Origin: Nephromyces sp. MM_2019
Taxonomy: Eukaryota > Apicomplexa > Aconoidasida > Nephromycida
Length of the DNA stretch: 64,000 bases
Assembly (NCBI GenBank): GCA_015657535.1
Contig: JADHZB010000615.1
Location: forward strand, 16,448 to 80,447
Reading direction: 5' to 3'
Positions 37,823-48,664 of the stretch are shown here, one piece after another (positions within the stretch are counted from its first letter, which is position 1; every line of letters starts with the position of its first letter). The notes under the pieces were generated by a model. The model saw nothing but the letters and a program-made list of their open reading frames with translations. It was not told the origin of the DNA and made no database searches. Both the position numbers and the translations under genes were made by a program.

Positions 37823-39961
37823 CTATTGTTTTATAAACTCTTGCATATCTAAGTTGAATATCTCGCTCTTAAGATTATCTATTTTTGATAAAAGATCATT
37901 ATATCTGGTTTCTTCTGCATCTGAAAATCCACGGCTGTATTAGCGCAAATGTTTACAAGTAGTCCATACGGTGTATTATTTAGGTGTCAATATATTAAGA
38001 CAAAATATCTTTCATTCATAAAATAGACAAGATCAATCATTCATCACACATGCAATAACACTAAGTTATCATATGAAAACACTCTTTTCGGATATAAAAA
38101 AAATTAGAATTGTACAATTCAGACTTGTCTTATAATTTTATAGCTCACTTAGCTTGTAAGATCTCTAATGATTCTTTTAACTTCTCCATCCTTTCAAGTT
38201 CTAGCTTCTTCATCTCATTTATAGGTGCATCTCTGATGTAAATTGTAATTATTATTTTAAGATGTATTGTTTGTGAAATTATTTCCGCTTACTCAAATTC
38301 TTTAATTTCAGCACCTTTCTTGAAGAGCTCGGAAGGAATATTATTTAAATTCAATTGATTGTTGTTCTATTAAATTAGATTTAATTGATTATTCTTGGAA
38401 ACTAAATAAAAATATAAAAGATTAACTAACGAAATTTTTATTGAGCTCTTTTAATTTTTGTTTAACACGGATTTCACTTTCAGTTATAGTCTTTTCAACA
38501 TTTTCTCTGGACTTTTTCTGAAGGGTTTTAATTCGTGTACTTATTCTTTGGAAATTTTTAAAATCAAATTTGAGGAAATCCTTAGATTTATCTTGGGGTG
38601 GAAACTTTAAAACAAAACATGTATATTGAGAAAAGATTCAAAAGTTTTATTATAAATTGTTAATTACACATAAAATTTTTAGGACTTTTAGACATTTTTT
38701 ACCGTTTTCATTTCTTCATCTATGATTAGAGACTCTATTAGCTCGCCACATTCCTATGTATATAAAGAAATTGGATTAGAAAAACAATGCACTTGCATTT
38801 AGAAAAACATACCTTCATTGAACAACCTGAAAACACTTTGTCCTTCTGTTGGTTACATTCAAGTAAATTAAAAATAATTTTTGGAAGTCATTTATAAGTT
38901 CTTAGTTGATTTACCTTTCTTGATCCAGGGCTGTTTTCAATAAACTTTTTGACAGTCTCAGATTCTTTATTGAACCCTAGCTATATAGTTATCATAAAGC
39001 AAATATTTCAGCTCTAATACCTTAATTTGCAAAATACCTGCTCAATTAGCTCTAAAATATCACTTTTCCGTACTCCATTATCTTTTAAGAAGCAGAGAAA
39101 TTTTATGAATTATGTTAGATATAAATAATCTAAAATAAGTCAGTACCTTTGTCGATGTCGAGAGATATGAAATACTGTGCAATCTCCTTGCTGGTTTCAG
39201 GATTGAGGGCGAGCTGATTCATTGGAATTAGTAATTATATAGCTTAAAATATGTTTCTGGTAAACATTTGTTCGAATTACCGTGAAGTCTGATCTCATCT
39301 CAGCAGAATTTGTTTCTTGACCGATAAAAATTTCATTAATGTCGTTTGTAATTAGCCATTCTGTTTTGCTTAAATTATATCCTAATAAGGGAAATGTGGT
39401 TATTTGAATGAAAATTGCCTTTCTTATAAGCATTGAGTAATTTGTTAGATTACCACTCAAATGAAACTTGTAAGAGGTGTAGGCAGCAAAAGGTGATATC
39501 ATTAAGCATATGAAAAGTTTTTTCTTCCAACTGGTTTTAGGAGCTGGTTCTTCAGGTGGCTTCACATTAGTATCTGAGATTTATAGTTGTTTATGGATGG
39601 GTGTATATTTTCATATAAATAAATTATACAAGCCCATATGAAAATAAAACTAACCACTATGTTGGTTTCCATGTATGCTTCCCTCTAATTCACTACTCTG
39701 GGAAGTAGCCAACTGGCTTACTTGATTGTTATGAGGCTCGTGGTCGTTGTTGTGGCTGTTGTCATGCTTTTGTTTATCTGGCTTAACAGTACAAAACAGT
39801 CTGTTATCAAATTTACGTAATCTTGAATTCGAGTAAATTTTTATTTTGTTGAGGTACTGTTTTGGCAGTGTAATGTAGCCTCTCACATACGATTTATGTA
39901 ATGGGTAGGAAATATATTTAGGAGCCCATTGAGGGCAGTTTACAAATAGCTTAGGTAACAT
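37823..39961 (-). CDS. Mitochondrial membrane protein with EF-hand-like and coiled-coil regions
   Basis: Starts MLPKLFVNCPQWAPKYISYP, then a basic stretch free of acidic residues for about 50 positions: a probable mitochondrial presequence. A His/Asn/Gln-rich linker (HDNSHNNDHEPHNNQ) leads to one membrane segment (KKLFICLMISPFAAYTSYKF). A small exon holds a Ca-binding-type loop, DIDKDNGVRKSD, with acidic residues at loop positions 1, 3, 5 and 12 but Asn in place of the usual Gly at 6. Later exons are a charged coiled coil (RISTRIKTLQKKSRENVEKT) ending SEIFNLDMQEFIKQ. About ten exons. No close family recognised; a Ca-responsive inner-membrane role is only a guess. The last junction has two possible acceptors that keep the same frame. 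Confidence 0.65.
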
Positions 39962-40516
39962 TATTTAGATTCTATATAATGCTCAAATGACTATCGGCTT
40001 AGTTGAGTGTCTGTCAAATTTTAAAGTGATTTTAGTTAATCACTGATTACACAATGATGGCGAATATATAATAAGCTCCTAATATAACACTCGTTCATAC
40101 TTATGCTTATGCTTTTTAGTAAATTGATCATTCATGGTTCAGTTGATAAGATGTAATTTAATTGTTATACTTTAATGATTAATATTATATTTAGCTAAAT
40201 TTTTGTAGTTAATTTTATTGATCACTTTGTTCGATAGATTTCAAATAGCCTATTTAAATTTTTAGATTGTGATGATCTTACTTATCTAAATTTTATTTTA
40301 AATTGTATAGATACTCAAATGTGAATAGATATCGTTTAATGTACAAATTCGGAGGACTACCCTTTGCCGTAGGTGTTTGTAATCAATGTTATCTGATTCT
40401 TTAACGAATTATTATCATAATGATCTTCATTTCAATTGATTAATTATTTGCTTGTTAGTGATACAAAATTCAGTGAGAATAAAAACTATTGAAAATTTAA
40501 AACTTATTTAAAGTTT
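39962..40516. other. Intergenic
   Basis: 5' flank of the EF-hand gene and 3' flank of the next minus-strand gene. Nothing recognised. Confidence 0.4.
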
Positions 40517-41769
40517 CTATTTGCTTTTTCGGCTCCTATTTGTTTTAGTTGGGTAGTAGCCTTTAAACAGATGATGATATAAAAAGTTAAGCTAGATTAA
40601 TAAAATTGCTTAGCGAAAAGTAAAGCACACCTGGGCTATTATCTATCGGATCAGCTGGGCTGTAATGATAAGGCCTGTTCGAGTTATTTTTGGGTTTTTG
40701 TAAAAATTTATTGCCTGTTTAAGTATATTCGTTAGAAATGGAAACAATTTGCAGATGTTCAAACCTTTGAAAATATCAATAAATCTTCTTCTTTTAGCTT
40801 TACTCTTGTCTTGGTTTAATGGGCTATTTGGTTGTGGCTTTTTTTTACTTAAATATAACTTGTAACATAACAACTTTAAAATATTATAATTTTACTAACA
40901 GCATATCTAGCTTGACTAGTTTAATTGAATCAGTTCCTTTCCCCCCTGTTTGGCTAGGCCTGTTTGTGTTGAAAATTTTGGTGATAAATTCATCGTTGAT
41001 ACAAAATTTACCCATATGGTCCTGTCTCTACAGTGAGGCTTATTAGAATTCGATTAATTAGTTACATATATTGAATAACCCGAGTATCTTATGTCTTTAC
41101 TTAAGATTGACTTCGAGTGTAAACCCGCTACCTTTTGTCCTTTATACTCTAGTAGTTTCACATGTTTAGAATAACAACTTAAATTCGATTTCAAAATATC
41201 TCATAACCAACAGGCTTGCAATTTGTTTTTTGCTCTTCGTTTTTTGTTTTTTCAAGAACTATTTGATTGTCGTTTGGTGCTTGAATCATAGGATTTTTCA
41301 AATAAAATTTATACATACCTAAATGAAAATGAATATATTTATAAATAGTAACTTTACTAACCTTGATACCCTGGATCTGAAAACTTTATGCTACTGCTTA
41401 TTGGATTGAACCCACTTTGTGAATTCTTCAAGGGATATCCGGATTTAGACTCCTTTTTCCTATTCTCATAGGTCAAATTATTTTTGAAAGCTATAATTGT
41501 GTATTAAGTATTAGATATGATTTAGCGTTTTAACCATTAGTAACATCCAGTTGATCTGTTCTTGCTGCCCTGGGCTTAAGCATCCTAAGGTTTGCATTAG
41601 AAGGTAATTTCTGTTCAATAGGGCCATTCTAGAAAAATTATATTAAATTTTTTTATAAAGAATATGAAATACTATAGTTTACATCATAAGTAACCACACC
41701 CTTAAGTGTAAATGCCGTTATTAGGAACAATATAAAAGAAAGATCCTTGAGAATGTTTAAAGTTTTCAT
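40517..41769 (-). CDS. Secreted orphan protein, about 9 exons, basic C-terminus
   Basis: ATG 41769 gives MKTLNILKDLSFILFLITAF, a signal peptide with likely cleavage near VVTYD. Small exons follow: NGPIEQKLPSNANLRMLKPR, AFKNNLTYENRKKESKSGYP, MYKFYLKNPMIQAPNDNQIV. A TGA at 41191 looks like an end, but a donor just before it (CCTGTTG-GTTATG) opens further exons in phase: EYKGQKVAGLHSKSILSKDI, ETGPYGPSQTGGKGTDSIKL, KKKPQPNSPLNQDKSKAKRR and YHYSPADPIDNSPGYYPTKT, ending RSRKSK. About 250 residues, no recognised domain, no other membrane segment. If that long model is wrong, two shorter genes lie here. The secreted, polar, Pro/Lys-rich make-up suits a parasite-specific exported or organellar protein. 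Confidence 0.6.
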
Positions 41770-42372
41770 AATACAGTCAAATTATTATAATTTTTCCATA
41801 AAACCCACTATAACTAATCAAAAAATCACATATCTACTATAATTTCCCAAGATATATATGTTTTCTTGTTACTTAAATTCACTCAGCCGCAATATTTAAT
41901 AATTGCTTTTAAAACTAACTTGAGCCGTGTAAGTCTGTAAAACTGTATTTCCTACTAAATATGAGACTATAATTTGATTAATAGACCAAACAGTTCATAA
42001 AAAGAAAGCTAGACTGTAACTACAAGATTTCACTACCTTTGAAAACTTTATAATTAAAAAAAAGATTAAATTCATTATTCATAAAGGCACTGAAATTAGT
42101 ACTAATATAACTTATGGACAAATCACCCTATATACAATAAAACAATGAGGCATTTCACTAAAATTTTTGCCCAACACTTAATTATTTGCAAAGTATTTAG
42201 CCTTTAAAAATCATTCGAAAAATAGTTTCATTAGCTGTTGCTTGTTTTTAGTCCTTTTCATACTTTGTTAATTAGTTAAGTTTAATTTCACACGCCGAAT
42301 TTCCTTTTTTTTCTTCGTTTTCACTTGATTAGTTGGTTTTTCTAGTCAAAAAATTTACAGCCATATGTTTAA
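41770..42372. other. Intergenic
   Basis: 5' flank of the secreted orphan gene. A+T-rich, no exon seen. Confidence 0.4.
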
Positions 42373-43380
42373 TTAGCATTTGTCACTTTTAAGACTTATA
42401 TTTATCATACCTCTATCACTTGTTGAAAAGTCTTTAATTATAGATGAGCTACGAGGACTTTTACAATTATATAATGGTAAAATTTCACCCTCATCCGCTC
42501 CACAGGTGGAACTTTCGGTTTCAAATATACTATCGAAAGATTCTCTTTTTGTTAACTTTATAACCCAGTCTTGTACCTGAACTCTTTTGAGCTCCCATAT
42601 ATACATTATACAAAAAATTATTATATTAAAAACTAGGGTATTAAGTCCTATGAAAAAACCATAATTAAGGATCTGTAATAGGCCATAAATCAGCCTTAAA
42701 AATGAAATTAGAATTCCACAGCTTGGACCATAAGAACAGATAGCTACAATTGTGTGCCTAATTAATTTATACACTCTCTTATTAAATAACATCTTGTGCA
42801 GGCTTTCAGCAGAAGCACTTATACTTTTTATTGAATTTGATACAGTGCTTTTATAAAATTGCTCAAAACTGTCATCATTTAGGTTTTGAGCCATTTTAGA
42901 GCTATTTTCAAGGCATTGGGTTTCTACGACACAGCCGAGATTATGAAGAGTGTCAATAACCTCAGGAGAATTCGTTTCAAAACTTTGTAAAGAACATCGG
43001 TCCGGCTGGGCTTTTCCCAAATTAGCGATTTTGTTACTATTATAATAAGACACCAAATCTGTTGTTAAAACAAATGAAGACTCACACGTCGTGCAATCGC
43101 TTTTCGAATCAGATAGAAATTTTAAGTCGATTGATTCAGAATTTGACGCATCTGTGCTCATATCTAAACAGATTGGTGAGTTTTCTGCCTTATCTTTTAG
43201 TTGCATACTTGTTTCTGGTAAAAGCTTTTCTTCTTCATCAGGAACTTTAGCTTTTACATGGTTCAAGGTAGATAGTTGACTTAATGGACCTGGGATCCAA
43301 CTAAATATATCTATCAATTCCAGTTTCCTGAAGTTTTTTCCCGTAGAGCCCATTAACCAACTAACTTTATTGGTACTCAT
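42373..43380 (-). CDS. Single-exon membrane protein, unrecognised
   Basis: One open exon from ATG 43380 (MSTNKVSWLMGSTGKNFRKL) to the stop at 42373, 335 residues, unusual here because most neighbours are split. Residues 1-200 are acidic and Ser-rich without a domain. About residues 205-275 contain two to three hydrophobic segments (TIVAICSYGPSCGILISFLR, GFFIGLNTLVFNIIIFCIMY). A charged tail ends DRGMINISLKSDKC. No N-terminal signal peptide, so probably inserted by its internal segments with a large N-terminal domain. An acceptor (TTCCAG) lies 30 bases 5' of the ATG in frame, so an upstream exon is possible. Confidence 0.65.
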   Translation of the reverse strand: MSTNKVSWLMGSTGKNFRKLELIDIFSWIPGPLSQLSTLNHVKAKVPDEEEKLLPETSMQLKDKAENSPICLDMSTDASNSESIDLKFLSDSKSDCTTCESSFVLTTDLVSYYNSNKIANLGKAQPDRCSLQSFETNSPEVIDTLHNLGCVVETQCLENSSKMAQNLNDDSFEQFYKSTVSNSIKSISASAESLHKMLFNKRVYKLIRHTIVAICSYGPSCGILISFLRLIYGLLQILNYGFFIGLNTLVFNIIIFCIMYIWELKRVQVQDWVIKLTKRESFDSIFETESSTCGADEGEILPLYNCKSPRSSSIIKDFSTSDRGMINISLKSDKC

Positions 43381-43400
43381 GGTGCAATTATATTCGATCA

Positions 43401-44107
43401 ATTGGTCTGGAAAGTAATATGTTTGTATTTAAAATAAAAAATTAAAAATGTTGATATATATAAATTTTGGCTACTAATAACTCACTATCTCAAGTTAGTA
43501 AAATTATAAATATCAGCATTTGCTAAATGTTTAGATTAAAATTTCGATCATGGCAATAATTTATCCACATTGGGTGGTACGGTTTTGTTATTTGATAGAG
43601 TCTCACTAGAGATTTGAATACTACATTTAGAATCTGGCACAGAGTTATTTAATTTTAATTTATGTGGATTAATCTTATTGCTTATCTTGTATTACATTCT
43701 GATGTAGTCCTTTCTTAGCAACAGAAAATTTTAATATTAATTTTATAGTCCTTGTATATGTAATAAGTTAATCTTAATAAGGTTAAAGTGTTATAATTAA
43801 GCTATCTATAAAGTTAAGTTATTTATAGGTGTTGAAGAACATATTTTTGAGTAAGCTGTAATTTAGGATTGCGTCTCCCCGCTATATGACATGTAAATAA
43901 ATATATATATATAGCTCATATTTATTAATTAGTTAAAGCTATAAAGAGCAAGGGAAAAAATTTTTCATACGGAATAAATTTAAAGGTTCTAAATTGGTTT
44001 GTGAGCCAAGTGATAAAAAAAATTGGTTTTTATTATTTTCAAAATATTGTCTGTTTTGGATGTCATAAAAGGTTATATAGTATTGTAAATAAAACTAAAC
44101 AAAAAAA
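43401..44107. other. Intergenic
   Basis: Between two minus-strand lineage-specific genes. A short TA run sits near 43902. No coding evidence. Confidence 0.4.
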
Positions 44108-45076
44108 TTATATTGCTTTACTAAGAGTTTTGGAAAAAGGATTTTGCTTGTGTTACTGGGATATTCAATTCAGAGCAAATTTTTTCATATTCCTCTCGCT
44201 GATATCTATTCGCTTCTTTCCAAGCCTTCTTCATAGCTATTAGGATTTTCTGGATAAAGGACAAGAGTTGAATCTAAAACTAGCAAAACATATTTATAAC
44301 CAATATATGATTTACTTTCTCAAGTTCTCGCTTTGTTAAGTCTCTCCAGCTATCACTCAAATTTATATCATTTGGTTCACCAGTGGCATTAAATTCGACT
44401 TTTACTTTATCATCAGTGTTAAACATAGTTTCTTCTCCAATACATAATTTCTGATTCATTCTTTGCTGTAATTCCTATAGATTGAAGTCAAAACATCGAT
44501 TAGAGTTTTTTATTACTTTGGTTAAAAATTAAAATTATTTACCTTGTACTTGTTAAATAATTGAGAAGCTTGCTTGATTGTTTGTAGCATACCATCTAAT
44601 TTTGGAGATGCAAAAAATATGAAAAAGAAAAATGTTAATATAAAATTTAAAATGTTGTAAAAAAATTTAATAACCTTACTACCTGAAGTTGTTCCTTGAT
44701 TTAGATTCTGTAAATTTTCCAATGCATTTAGTCTCTGAAATTTAATAAAAATAAAATGTGGGATGCTTTTAAACAAGAAACAAAACAGTAGTTATAAGCA
44801 TATATTTATCTAATTTAAATGATAAATGCTTCAGGAACAAACCATATTTTGGTTTTTAGATTTCTTGGTCGCTTTTAAGCGGGCTGTTTGGCCTAATTGT
44901 GGAATGGTATTGGAATTTTCATTACACCAGGGGTAGTGTCTATATTCAGTTTCACCTATTCTAATAGAAGGTCCATAGTTTTTCTCGTTGAGGAAAGAAT
45001 ACACTGTTGAAATTATTACCGCAAAGTAAAGATACAAAATTACAATAAGGTAATGTGAGATCTTTGACATGTTCAT
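44108..45076 (-). CDS. Secreted orphan protein, 5-6 exons
   Basis: Starts MNMSKISHYLIVILYLYFAV, a signal peptide. Exon 1 continues SFLNEKNYGPSIRIGETEYR to a junction near KNQNMV. Short helical exons follow: RLNALENLQNLNQGTTS, then DGMLQTIKQASQLFNKYK, then ELQQRMNQKLCIGEETMFNT with NLSDSWRDLTKRELEK. The last reads MKKAWKEANRYQREEYEKIC and ends AKSFSKTLSKAI. The protein looks mostly alpha-helical and soluble. No homologous family recognised. It sits in a minus-strand neighbourhood of similar signal-peptide or membrane genes (40.5-45.1 kb) that share layout but not visible sequence. Confidence 0.6.
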
Positions 45077-45800
45077 GGAAAGGACTGAAATAAAATTCTC
45101 TACTCTAAATCAATTAGGAGGTATACACTTACCGATACGTTTTTCACAAATAAAACAACATTATACTCTTACTAAACGAAATTAAAATTATTATTAATCC
45201 TTGTAGAAAATGACTTATCACCATTCATTTTAATCTTTTAATCAATTTAAAAACAAATAGCCTCTTAACTTACATGATTATGTAAAGTTAAAATATCCAA
45301 CACTAGTATAGATGCATTTTAATATTAAGCAACTTCTTCTGGGTAACATGTTTTGAAGTAATGGGATATACTTTTGTTGATAAATTTGATAGACTATTAA
45401 ATACATAAATATCCTGTTTATGACTATCTTGAGCCTAAGTATTTATTCAATATTTTGAATGATCAATTACTAAATAAATTTCTTTTATTCAAATGTTTAT
45501 TTATATCATTGAAGGGTCATCGAGGCTTTTCATATCTATATATTATTAAAATTCTCCTAAGCTGTAAATTTGTTTAGAGTGTTCAATAGGATAGATAGTT
45601 TTATAAATGATTTATAAAAACATTAACAAGTGTTCCAGTAAAAATAATTAATTATAATTCGGTTGGATTTGCTCAAACTGTTAGTGCTTGCTTTGATTAT
45701 AAGAATAAAGCAAAAGACAGATAGGTTTTAAAATTCCAAATTTGATTGATCTTTGCTGCCAACATTTATTGTCAGCAGAGTGTTTTAAAATCACAGTGTC
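45077..45800. other. Intergenic
   Basis: Spacer between the transporter 3' end and the secreted orphan's 5' end. Nothing recognised. Confidence 0.4.
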
Positions 45801-47667
45801 TTAAACTGAAATAGGCTTTGAGGTTATTTCATTGTCGACCTGAAGTAAAATTGTTGGTTTTATTCAATATTTTACGTTTAAAAGTAATGATTATAACCTG
45901 ATAAGAATCTACAAGGGCATTATCAAGGAGGTTACTCCTTTCTCCACAATTTTTTGTGGGATCTGTTTTAATTTTACTCATAGGTTTCTTAGTTTGGTTT
46001 GATGTTGCCACATTGTAGGAAATGACACCAAGCACACACTGGAATGTTGTAGTTAGTAAAAGTGAAATTCAACAGTAAAAATTCTCAATAAAATTTTAAA
46101 ATATAAAATATAGCCTTTACTTACCGTGCCAGCAGAAAGAACAGTCCATGAAGTTAAACATTGATTGGGTTGAATGTCGCAAAAAAGGAAATGAGACAAA
46201 ATAAAAACGGTTGCAACCTTGAGACCCTGATTTATCATTAAATAGTTTTATAAAAACTTCTTATGTATTTAAGAATAAAACTCACTTTAAGAACACCGGA
46301 TGATACAGCTCCCATATTTTTCAGTATATACCAATATGTTCCAGAGTGTATAAGGCCAGAAATAAGTAATAGGACAAAACTGAAGATTATAACCTTGAAG
46401 TAAGACAATTTATATAATTCGATTTTTGTAAAAAATTGGAAATATGAACGAAAAGGAAAAATAATACCATGTGATTCCCATTTTTGAGTTCTATATTTTT
46501 CAGAACAAGCTTATCAAAGTTTGGTAATGTCCAAGCAATTGTCCAAATTGAGATCATTACTGAGCAACAAATTCTAATGGATTAAATAAATTAAAAAAAA
46601 GTTATTATTCTTCAACAAGATTTATTTTCTTTAAAGGATTTACCCCATCATGCATACAAGGTTAGGACCCTCTATTGGATTTTTATCTTTCATAAATTTT
46701 TCATTCAATACAAATAAAAGCCCCATGAGAACGCTTGATATAAAAATGAGTAAAACTCCAACGAATTCATCATCATGTGGGCTAAAATTGAGCTGGAAAG
46801 CTTTTAGTGACAGTCCGAAAGAAATAATTATAAGCTGTTATTAAGAATGATTTTAGGGACCCAGTTCATGAGAATTAAGCTAATTTTATTCAGTAAGTTA
46901 TTCTTATGGTTACCGAGATCCATTGCTCAAAGGTTAATGACTTTTTTAGCAGAACAGTTGACCATATTGCTGTCCATATTATAGATGAGCTATCAACAAC
47001 GGCATAAACTCCGGAGCCAGCTAAAACTAGGCCACCTAAGTAAACAAAATGTGTATGAATTCTGTGTTTGTAAAATTTCTTTCAACTGCAATAGAATTCT
47101 GTAGTTAGCCAAGGTCAGGAAAGATTACCCTTTTTCAGAATTTGGATGAAGATGTCAATGAATGAAAGGAGTGCACCTTTCCTCCAGTCACATTCACTGA
47201 GGTAATAAATGGTTATCAACTTTCTTAATTAGGGTTAAATGCTATTATGTTATGGTAAGAAATACCTAAGCTTTTTTTCCTTAGGTAGAAAGCCAACCGC
47301 TATCATGGAAAAGTAGTGGGGTAAGAGTAGTAAAAAGGTACTGGACTGAAATTATAAAGTTATATTTAATAAGTTTAAAACGACAGCTTTACTTTAATAT
47401 GCAACTCACATTAGCGGCGCCATTGAATTTGATAATATCAGACTGAAATTAAAAATATAAAAATGTACAATAGGAAGAGGATCATCAATTAATAAAGAGG
47501 CTGGTTTCATTTTATATATTTTGTACAGTTTCATAGAAAGTGATCTGTTTTCAGGTAATTTATCTTACTAGTAGAGGTTGAATACAGTATGCAACGAAGT
47601 ATGCGATAATGATTGCAGAGCTAGCAATACTAGTGAAAGAGAGTGGCAAAACTGTTGGAGAGATCAT
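45801..47667 (-). CDS. Drug/metabolite transporter superfamily membrane protein
   Basis: A multi-exon gene encoding eight to ten hydrophobic segments in the EamA/SLC35-like pattern. From the N-terminus: LPLSFTSIASSAIIIAYFVA, STFLLLLPHYFSMIAVGFLP, LGGLVLAGSGVYAVVDSSSI then IIWTAIWSTVLLKKSLTFEQ, EFVGVLLIFISSVLMGLLFV, VIIFSFVLLLISGLIHSGTY and VLKGLKVATVFILSHFLFCD. The helix pair holding the 'S-x-x-W-T-A-x-W-S' stretch followed by a KxL-x-x-x-Q-W loop, and the later G-V-x-x-G-L-K-V-A-T helix, are typical inverted-repeat DMT signatures. Substrate unknown; a nucleotide-sugar, phosphate-ester or CRT-like role are all possible. The start is uncertain: ATG 47667 is the first in frame, but an acceptor beside it suggests an upstream exon. 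Confidence 0.7.
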
Positions 47668-48664
47668 CAGAAAACATAAAGAGAGTTAGGAACAGAATAA
47701 GCATGAATAAACACTCATCTTTTGATGTAATTCTTTAGGTTTGAAGAAGTTGTTGGTAAAGTTGAGTAACGATAGCATATGGCATCAGGGACGTTTTAAA
47801 GCTATACAATAAATTCAAAATGTGTAAATTTACGCAGTAACATGAATAAGAGTTGTTAGACTGAGGGATGATTTTTACTTATTTAAACAATAGATTTCCA
47901 GATAAAAAAGAATTTGTGAAAAATTTGTTAGTGATCTATAAGAGTTGATGTATTTATATTCAAATTTAATCTATAATTTCATAGCTTAACTATAAAGTTG
48001 AAGCTTTCTCCATCCTAATTAAGCAAAATGTCGAGTAATTTAATGATCTTCCTAGGCTTACATAGACTAGACACATTGTGTTATCGTTGTGCCTGCAAAG
48101 TATATAGGTAGCTATTGTGTGAAAGACACTGGAATAACAACTTATAATAGCTTATGTTTCGTGTTGTGTTCATCAAGCATTGACTAAGTTAAAATTAACA
48201 TATACACTAGGGATTGTTATTAAAGGAGCTTCTTGCTGGAGCTTTTAGGCTGAACTTTGTTTTAAGCATTGAGTGACTGGTTTTAAAAATTATTATATAC
48301 TAATTATTTATAAAAAATTGTGTTAGTGGTTGTGAAAATCGAAATTTGTAGAATTTTTAGCAAATGTATTTAATTTTTAAAGTTATTTCTTAAATAATTT
48401 GTGCCCAAACCAGGTCCTTAGTTGCTAATTTAGTCAAAAATAAATCATTTGAAAAAACAATTTATGTTTTAATTAAAGTTAAAAAAGTAAGTAGTATTCT
48501 TGTATTAAAATAATTTCCTAGAAGGTGCAAATTTACTTCTTTTTTAAGATTAAAAAAAATAAATTTTAGATGATATAAATTTTCTTTTGTGTGCTTATAT
48601 TCTTTAATATGAATCATAAAAGCACTCTCTCATTTTAATCTTGTGAAACATAGAGCTTATTGAA
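47668..48664. other. Intergenic
   Basis: About 1 kb. May hide the first exon of the transporter. A plus-strand frame of about 27 codons near 48028 is too short to support. No RNA gene recognised. Confidence 0.35.

Noticed and set aside
41191..41300. End of the secreted gene at the TGA 41191
   Set aside because: Kept as an alternative only: an earlier donor connects to several further exons in phase, so the longer model was preferred.
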